Virus record (IMG/VR): IMGVR_UViG_3300008108_000407
Location: 1 to 28,394 of that record
From: a virus
DNA: 28,394 bases
Strand: one strand, 5' to 3'
Below, in pieces: positions 25,144 to 28,394 of this stretch. The notes under the pieces were generated by a model that made no database searches, was not told the origin of the DNA, and worked only from the letters and a program-made list of their open reading frames with translations. Every line of letters begins with the position of its first letter. Position 1 is the first letter of the stretch. Both the position numbers and the translations under genes were made by a program.

Positions 25144-25168
25144 CACTAAGCCCGCAAGGGCTTATAAT
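25140..25168 (+). promoter_or_regulatory. Early promoter P21 with terminator-like spacer
   Basis: TTGACA (25140-25145), N17, TATAAT (25163-25168). The spacer holds AAGCCC-GCAA-GGGCTT (25148-25163), a perfect 6-bp stem with a GNRA-type loop. Confidence 0.85.
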
Positions 25169-25196
25169 ATTAATTTTACACACAGGAGCGAATTAA

Positions 25197-26087
25197 ATGG
25201 CAAAGGTTGTTACCAGTCAAATGCTAATGAATGCTAGCGCAGACGTTAAGAGCTTGGAACAGGACAAGGACTTTCTCAAGGCCAAGGCCCAACAGCTGGC
25301 TTCAGAGTCTGATGAAGACATTATGACTCGACTCAAAGATCGCTTTGAGATTCTTGAAGACATGACTCGTGCCTGCAAGAAGGGCGATGTACGTGCTATG
25401 ATTGTTACTGGTCCCCCAGGCGTGGGCAAGAGCTTTGGCGTAGAGAAAGTACTTAGCAAGCATGATGTGTTTGCTGATGTAGCCAACGATTCAAAGCTGA
25501 AAAAGTACGAAGTAGTCAAGGGTGCGATGAGCGCCATTGGCTTGTACAAGAAGCTCTATGAGTTCTCAGATCGCAAGTGTATACTGGTGTTCGATGACTG
25601 CGACTCAGTGCTCCTAGATGACTTGAGCTTGAACATTCTCAAGGCAGCACTGGACAGTTCAAAGAAGCGTACTATCCATTGGAACACTGACAGCCGACTC
25701 CTGCGCCAAGAAGGTGTGCCCAACTCATTCGAGTTCAAAGGCGGTGCTATCTTTATCACCAACATCAAGTTTGATCACGTTAAGAGCAAGAAGCTTAAGG
25801 ATCACTTGGAAGCTATCGAGTCACGTTGCCACTACTTGGACTTGACCATTGACACTGATCGTGAGAAGCTGTTGCGTATTAAACAGGTAGTGCGTGATCA
25901 TGGCATGCTGGATGACTACAAGCTAGAGGATAGTGCCAAGGTAGAAGTAATTGACTTTATTGAACGCAACCAAAAGCGTATGCGTGAGCTGAGCTTGCGT
26001 ATGGTGCTTAAGGTAGCGGATATACGTGCTAGCATGCCTGCTAAGTGGCAAGCTGTAGCCGAAGTAACCTGTATGCGTAATAGATAA
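25197..26087 (+). CDS. AAA-family ATPase
   Basis: This 296-residue protein has Walker A GPPGVGKS (about residues 72-79), Walker B ILVFDDCD (about 129-136), and GGAIFITNIKF as sensor 1. The lid region follows, with helices near DFIERNQKRMRELSLRMVLKVADI. It is a single AAA module with a helical N-terminus, familiar in phages; such ATPases act as motors or clamp-loader-like remodellers, substrate unknown. SD AGGAGCGAAT matches the anti-RBS loops in its own 3' UTR. It is the last and largest gene of the battery. Confidence 0.85.
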   Translation: MAKVVTSQMLMNASADVKSLEQDKDFLKAKAQQLASESDEDIMTRLKDRFEILEDMTRACKKGDVRAMIVTGPPGVGKSFGVEKVLSKHDVFADVANDSKLKKYEVVKGAMSAIGLYKKLYEFSDRKCILVFDDCDSVLLDDLSLNILKAALDSSKKRTIHWNTDSRLLRQEGVPNSFEFKGGAIFITNIKFDHVKSKKLKDHLEAIESRCHYLDLTIDTDREKLLRIKQVVRDHGMLDDYKLEDSAKVEVIDFIERNQKRMRELSLRMVLKVADIRASMPAKWQAVAEVTCMRNR

Positions 26088-26193
26088 TAATAATAGGCAT
26101 ACAGGCTAGGTCACTGGACGATTCGCTCCCGGACTGTGACTTTGCTGTGCCCCAGGATATCCGATTCGCTCCCGGTATCCTGGGGTTTTTTTT
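26068..26193 (+). ncRNA. Structured 3' UTR / candidate small RNA with two anti-RBS loops
   Basis: Three hairpins in a row. H0: CCTGTATGC/GCATACAGG (26068-26076/26097-26105), enclosing the ATPase stop. H1: GTCAC/GTGAC (26110-26114/26136-26140). H2: CCCCAGGATA/TATCCTGGGG (26150-26159/26176-26185) followed by eight T, a strong intrinsic terminator. H1 and H2 share the identical CGATTCGCTCCCGG (26119-26132, 26162-26175), whose CG-closed loop ATTCGCTCC is the reverse complement of the GGAGCGAA(T) ribosome binding site. It could be released as a small RNA or act in cis. Confidence 0.6.
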
Positions 26194-26416
26194 GATTGAG
26201 ATTTCAAAAAAAATATTTTTCGAATGGTCGGTGGGGGAGTGGGGGGTCAGGCTATATATTGATTTTTTGTTGCAAAAGCGCAACAGCGCATGCCTAAATT
26301 TTCATGGCATATAGACGCAAAATCACCATCATGAATCTATAAGTACTTCTCTATAATTTTTTGCGCGGCAATTTTTTTAGGCCCTAGGACCCATTCGGGC
26401 TATATAGTGTAAAACC
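26194..26416. other. Gene-free AT-rich stretch
   Basis: No convincing ORF. It contains a poly-A/T stretch, a G-run (GGTGGGGGAGTGGGGGG), small hairpins GTTGC/GCAAC and ATGCC/GGCAT around 26270-26307, and TATATAGTGT before the next ORF. It separates the early plus-strand battery from the late genes. Confidence 0.5.
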
Positions 26417-26614
26417 TTGAGAGTATTCTTTGTGCGTCACTACTACATACTAAGCCAGGATCCCGAGTTTGCGTCAGTAATTGAGTTTATTCAACGCCAT
26501 CAGATTCTTCATGAACTGCATCTAAATCGTACACGTTTTTGGATTGCTTCCGGTCCAGTGCTTACAGAATTCTTACTTAGATTTAGTCACTGTTGTCCGT
26601 TGGTACAAGACTAA
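26417..26614 (+). CDS. Small protein with TEFLLRF ending, probable TTG or GTG start
   Basis: (M)RVFFVRHYYILSQDPEFASVIEFIQRHQ...RFWIASGPVLTEFLLRFSHCCPLVQD resembles small phage proteins ending FxIPxGPxxTEFLLRF, and loosely the WF-motif family. There is no ATG; TTG 26417 or GTG 26432 (GAGAG 8 nt upstream) are the options. Its TAA overlaps the stop of the convergent gene. Confidence 0.55.
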   Translation: MRVFFVRHYYILSQDPEFASVIEFIQRHQILHELHLNRTRFWIASGPVLTEFLLRFSHCCPLVQD

Positions 26615-27237
26615 CCACCTATACGTGCAAACAGTTCATACGCTGGTTTTCGTAGTTCGCCCCGTAGTCCCTGCTCGTAGGTCACTGGCGCTAGTCCGCG
26701 ATTAATGTCTGCTAAGGCTGTTTTGCCCACGCCAAAGTCTTTATTATTGCCCAACTGACTTCTAATGTCCCCTAGTGCAGAGTCCAACTGTTCAGCAGCT
26801 TTTTTCAGTGCTGGTCTACCATAGTAAGTGCCCACGTTAGCAGCCTTGTTAATCCAACCGTCAGGGCCAATGCCAAATATAGGATACCAACGACCTGGTT
26901 CTACACCTTCCTTGGGCACACTACCACTGCTCAAATAGTATGGTACACGCTGGCCATTTACCTGTACCACTACTATAGCACGACCGTCATGATTTACTAT
27001 GGGTATTGCACGTTCTGTAAACTTGCTCGTGCCCGTGTCCCATACTTTGGCTGTTAATGGTTCTAGTCGAACACCTGCTGCCAATGCCTGTTGACCCAGT
27101 CGATCTGCTAGACTCTGTGCTGAAGTTTTTACAGCCACTCGAGCTGCATCAGCTGCTGATTGTTTGGCCATGTTTTGCCCAAACCTATCTAGAAATCTTG
27201 ATATTGCAGCATTTTCTGTTAGTTCGTGTATTTTCAT
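26611..27237 (-). CDS. Late phage protein, MKIHELTE type
   Basis: This 208-residue protein opens MKIHELTENAAISRFLDRFG, an N-terminus typical of virion or virion-associated proteins in T4-like aquatic phages. It continues with an Ala-rich helix, a beta domain (AIPIVNHDGRAIVVVQVNGQRVPYYLSSGS...WYPIFGIGPDGWINK) and a helical C-terminus. No function assigned. A GCTAAATA box is 5 nt before the ATG, with no SD. Confidence 0.7.
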   Translation of the reverse strand: MKIHELTENAAISRFLDRFGQNMAKQSAADAARVAVKTSAQSLADRLGQQALAAGVRLEPLTAKVWDTGTSKFTERAIPIVNHDGRAIVVVQVNGQRVPYYLSSGSVPKEGVEPGRWYPIFGIGPDGWINKAANVGTYYGRPALKKAAEQLDSALGDIRSQLGNNKDFGVGKTALADINRGLAPVTYEQGLRGELRKPAYELFARIGG

Positions 27238-27242
27238 CTAGA

Positions 27243-27250
27243 TATTTAGC
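27243..27250 (-). promoter_or_regulatory. Late-type promoter box 5 nt from start
   Basis: The minus strand reads GCTAAATA, then 5 nt, then ATG 27237. The box overlaps the TAA of the upstream gene. Confidence 0.5.
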
Positions 27251-27503
27251 TCCAGGTCAGTAGAAACAGAGTGCGATTCCTTTCTCTACGGAAAGCTATA
27301 CAGGCCTGCCAATAGTCAACAGTAGTACCATTGTGATAGGCCCATTCTGCATGGTGATGGCCTACATAGCGATTTAGCCAGGATTCTAACTCTTCTACAG
27401 CTGCTACCCAATCCATTTGATCCGAGCGGTTGATCATGGGCCACGGTGCAGCAGCTATGTAGAGAAAGTCATGCCATTCTGGCAGATAATACTTGCTGGA
27501 CAT
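27246..27503 (-). CDS. WF-motif small protein, late-type leaderless
   Basis: This 85-residue protein with a Trp/His-rich body ends IAFRRERNRTLFLLTWS, the same C-terminal pattern as the 8.1-10.7 kb cluster, though far from it. A perfect TATAAATA lies 5 nt before its ATG. Function is unknown. Confidence 0.65.
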   Translation of the reverse strand: MSSKYYLPEWHDFLYIAAAPWPMINRSDQMDWVAAVEELESWLNRYVGHHHAEWAYHNGTTVDYWQACIAFRRERNRTLFLLTWS

Positions 27504-27508
27504 ACACT

Positions 27509-27516
27509 TATTTATA
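27509..27516 (-). promoter_or_regulatory. Consensus T4-type late promoter
   Basis: The minus strand reads TATAAATA, then 5 nt, then ATG 27503. With T4 geometry +1 is the A of the ATG. Confidence 0.65.
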
Positions 27517-27552
27517 GGGCTAGAGCTAAGGTAACGCTCTATTCGCGTTTAA

Positions 27553-27620
27553 CCGTTACCGCTTCGCGGCCTTAGGAATTTTCCGGCGCTTCGCGAGTTC
27601 GCTAAAATTTTTGCGCTTCG
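27553..27620. repeat. CGCTTCGCG hairpin repeats in intergenic DNA
   Basis: Three CGCTTCGCG cores lie within 70 bp; the first sits inside a copy of the GGCCGCGAAGCGGTA element from 12118. No gene lies in 27517-27623. Confidence 0.55.
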
Positions 27621-27623
27621 CGA

Positions 27624-28394
27624 TTATCTTCTACGATACCAAGAGGTGTTTGAAGTTCTGTAGACGTACTCTATGGTCTGGTTAGCTGTAGTTGAACCAG
27701 CAAATGTACCCACCAGTGTAGGACCAGCTGCTAACGCCAGGGTCACTGTGTTGGTTGATACTGTAAAGCGCAGAACCTGCCCATCTACTGGAGCACCTGG
27801 GAATGTCAGTGTGGCTGTAAATCCTGTGTTGCTGACTATCAGTAGGTTGTCAGTGATTGTGGTGCTTAGAGCATAGCTGCCCGTGGCTGAAACAGCAATA
27901 TAGTTTGGTGATATAATGTCCAAACCGTTACGATCTAAATTCTGTACCACTGTGGTGCTGGCTGAGCTGCCCACTGTGATTAGGCCTGTACTGGCTGGCC
28001 CAATGTTAAAACTGCCCGTGGTTGCGGGCATAAGGGCTGTGGCTGTGACTATTTCAACACCCCCAATTTCATAGGCTGTGCCTGCGCCTGCTATGTCTAT
28101 GTTGACGTTACTGGTCCAGGCATTGGTAGTGCTGACCCAAGTCCAGGTTAGGCCGCCTCCGCCGTTGTCCAAAGTTAGGCCGCCACCATTGGCTGTTAGG
28201 CTGCTGGGCCCTGTGGCTGCTAGGTTAACTGCACCTGCACCAGCATGATTTACTGTCATGGTCACCTGTACAAGACTGTCCACAGACAGTATGACTGCAC
28301 CCACACCTAGCACTCCAGTACCTCCTGAAACTGTCAACAGTTGGCCGGGAATCAAACCCTGTGTAGTGCCCGAAGTCAGCGTAATTTGTGCTGT
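27624..28394 (-). CDS. Tail-fibre/structural protein, N-terminus cut by window edge
   Basis: The frame is open to the edge (256 residues visible). It is Gly/Thr/Val/Ser-rich with short beta repeats (TGSFNIGPASTGLITVGSSASTTVV, YAVSATGSYALSTTITDN-like). It ends in a domain TATLTFPGAPVDGQVLRFTV...YVYRTSNTSWYRRR, typical of C-termini of phage tail fibres and baseplate adhesins. It would be displayed on the virion to contact the host. It starts the minus-strand late block. Confidence 0.75.
   Translation of the reverse strand, partial: TAQITLTSGTTQGLIPGQLLTVSGGTGVLGVGAVILSVDSLVQVTMTVNHAGAGAVNLAATGPSSLTANGGGLTLDNGGGGLTWTWVSTTNAWTSNVNIDIAGAGTAYEIGGVEIVTATALMPATTGSFNIGPASTGLITVGSSASTTVVQNLDRNGLDIISPNYIAVSATGSYALSTTITDNLLIVSNTGFTATLTFPGAPVDGQVLRFTVSTNTVTLALAAGPTLVGTFAGSTTANQTIEYVYRTSNTSWYRRR

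Noticed and set aside
24778-25146. 122-codon minus-strand ORF
   Set aside because: Antisense shadow of the conserved 24799-25143 gene.
26220-26250. G-rich run as a possible G-quadruplex
   Set aside because: Only two long G-runs are present close together; four regular tracts are not formed, so it is only noted in the gene-free stretch.

Overview
The window looks like part of the genome of a T4-superfamily myovirus of an aquatic Gram-negative bacterium. Evidence: T4-type late promoter boxes (TATAAATA and variants), short overlapping ORFs typical of T4-like and cyanophage genomes, a tail-fibre-like gene at the right edge, a virion-type protein at the left edge, three phage tRNA genes with encoded CCA, and recognisable phage families (Gp88-like, YubB/DUF1281-like, phage AAA ATPase, deoxyribonucleotidase, TraR/DksA zinc finger, GIY-YIG, HNH, CDGSH-like). 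The host is inferred only: ideal sigma70-type promoters and a lipobox protein fit a diderm bacterium.

Layout. (1) 1-3.7 kb, minus strand: virion-type protein, sugar-nucleotide epimerase, HNH protein and a ParB-like DGQHT protein whose frame is broken near its end. (2) 3.7-11.4 kb, mostly minus strand: a dense run of small coupled genes, many unknown. It includes a TraR/DksA finger, deoxyribonucleotidase, CDGSH-like protein, SWIM protein, and a cluster of small proteins sharing a C-terminal WFxL(K/R)W-type motif. One promoter at 11371-11399 appears to head the 11.3-7.0 kb part. (3) 11.4-14.0 kb: a late-type plus-strand SGNH-like gene, small genes on both strands and about 550 bp of repeat-rich noncoding DNA. 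(4) 14.0-26.2 kb, plus strand: a battery of about 30 small early genes in cassettes, nearly all with a TTGACA-N17-TATAAT/TATACT promoter, a short leader and an AAGGAGCGAA-type ribosome binding site. It contains GIY-YIG, Gp88-like, zinc-ribbon, membrane, YubB-like and AAA ATPase genes and the tRNA-Leu/Met(or Ile2)/Arg cluster. (5) 26.4-28.4 kb: a small plus-strand gene, then minus-strand late genes and the tail-fibre-like gene running off the edge.

The most striking observations are regulatory. The 3' UTR of the AAA ATPase gene (26.1 kb) folds into two hairpins, the second an intrinsic terminator. Both show the same loop, AUUCGCUCC, the exact reverse complement of the GGAGCGAA site used by at least 11 genes of the battery, including the ATPase itself. 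A second operon (18.6-19.5 kb) ends in a hairpin perfectly complementary over 11 nt to its own first ribosome binding site. This suggests a phage RNA regulon acting by 3' UTR or small-RNA pairing with the SD region. Further patterns: -35 boxes sit inside stop codons or in hairpin loops at gene ends; T4-type late boxes lie almost exactly 5 nt before start codons, so +1 would be the A of AUG (leaderless late mRNAs); and two minus-strand early promoters lead into a shared unassigned G-rich motif. All functions are inferred from sequence reading alone; no database search was possible.
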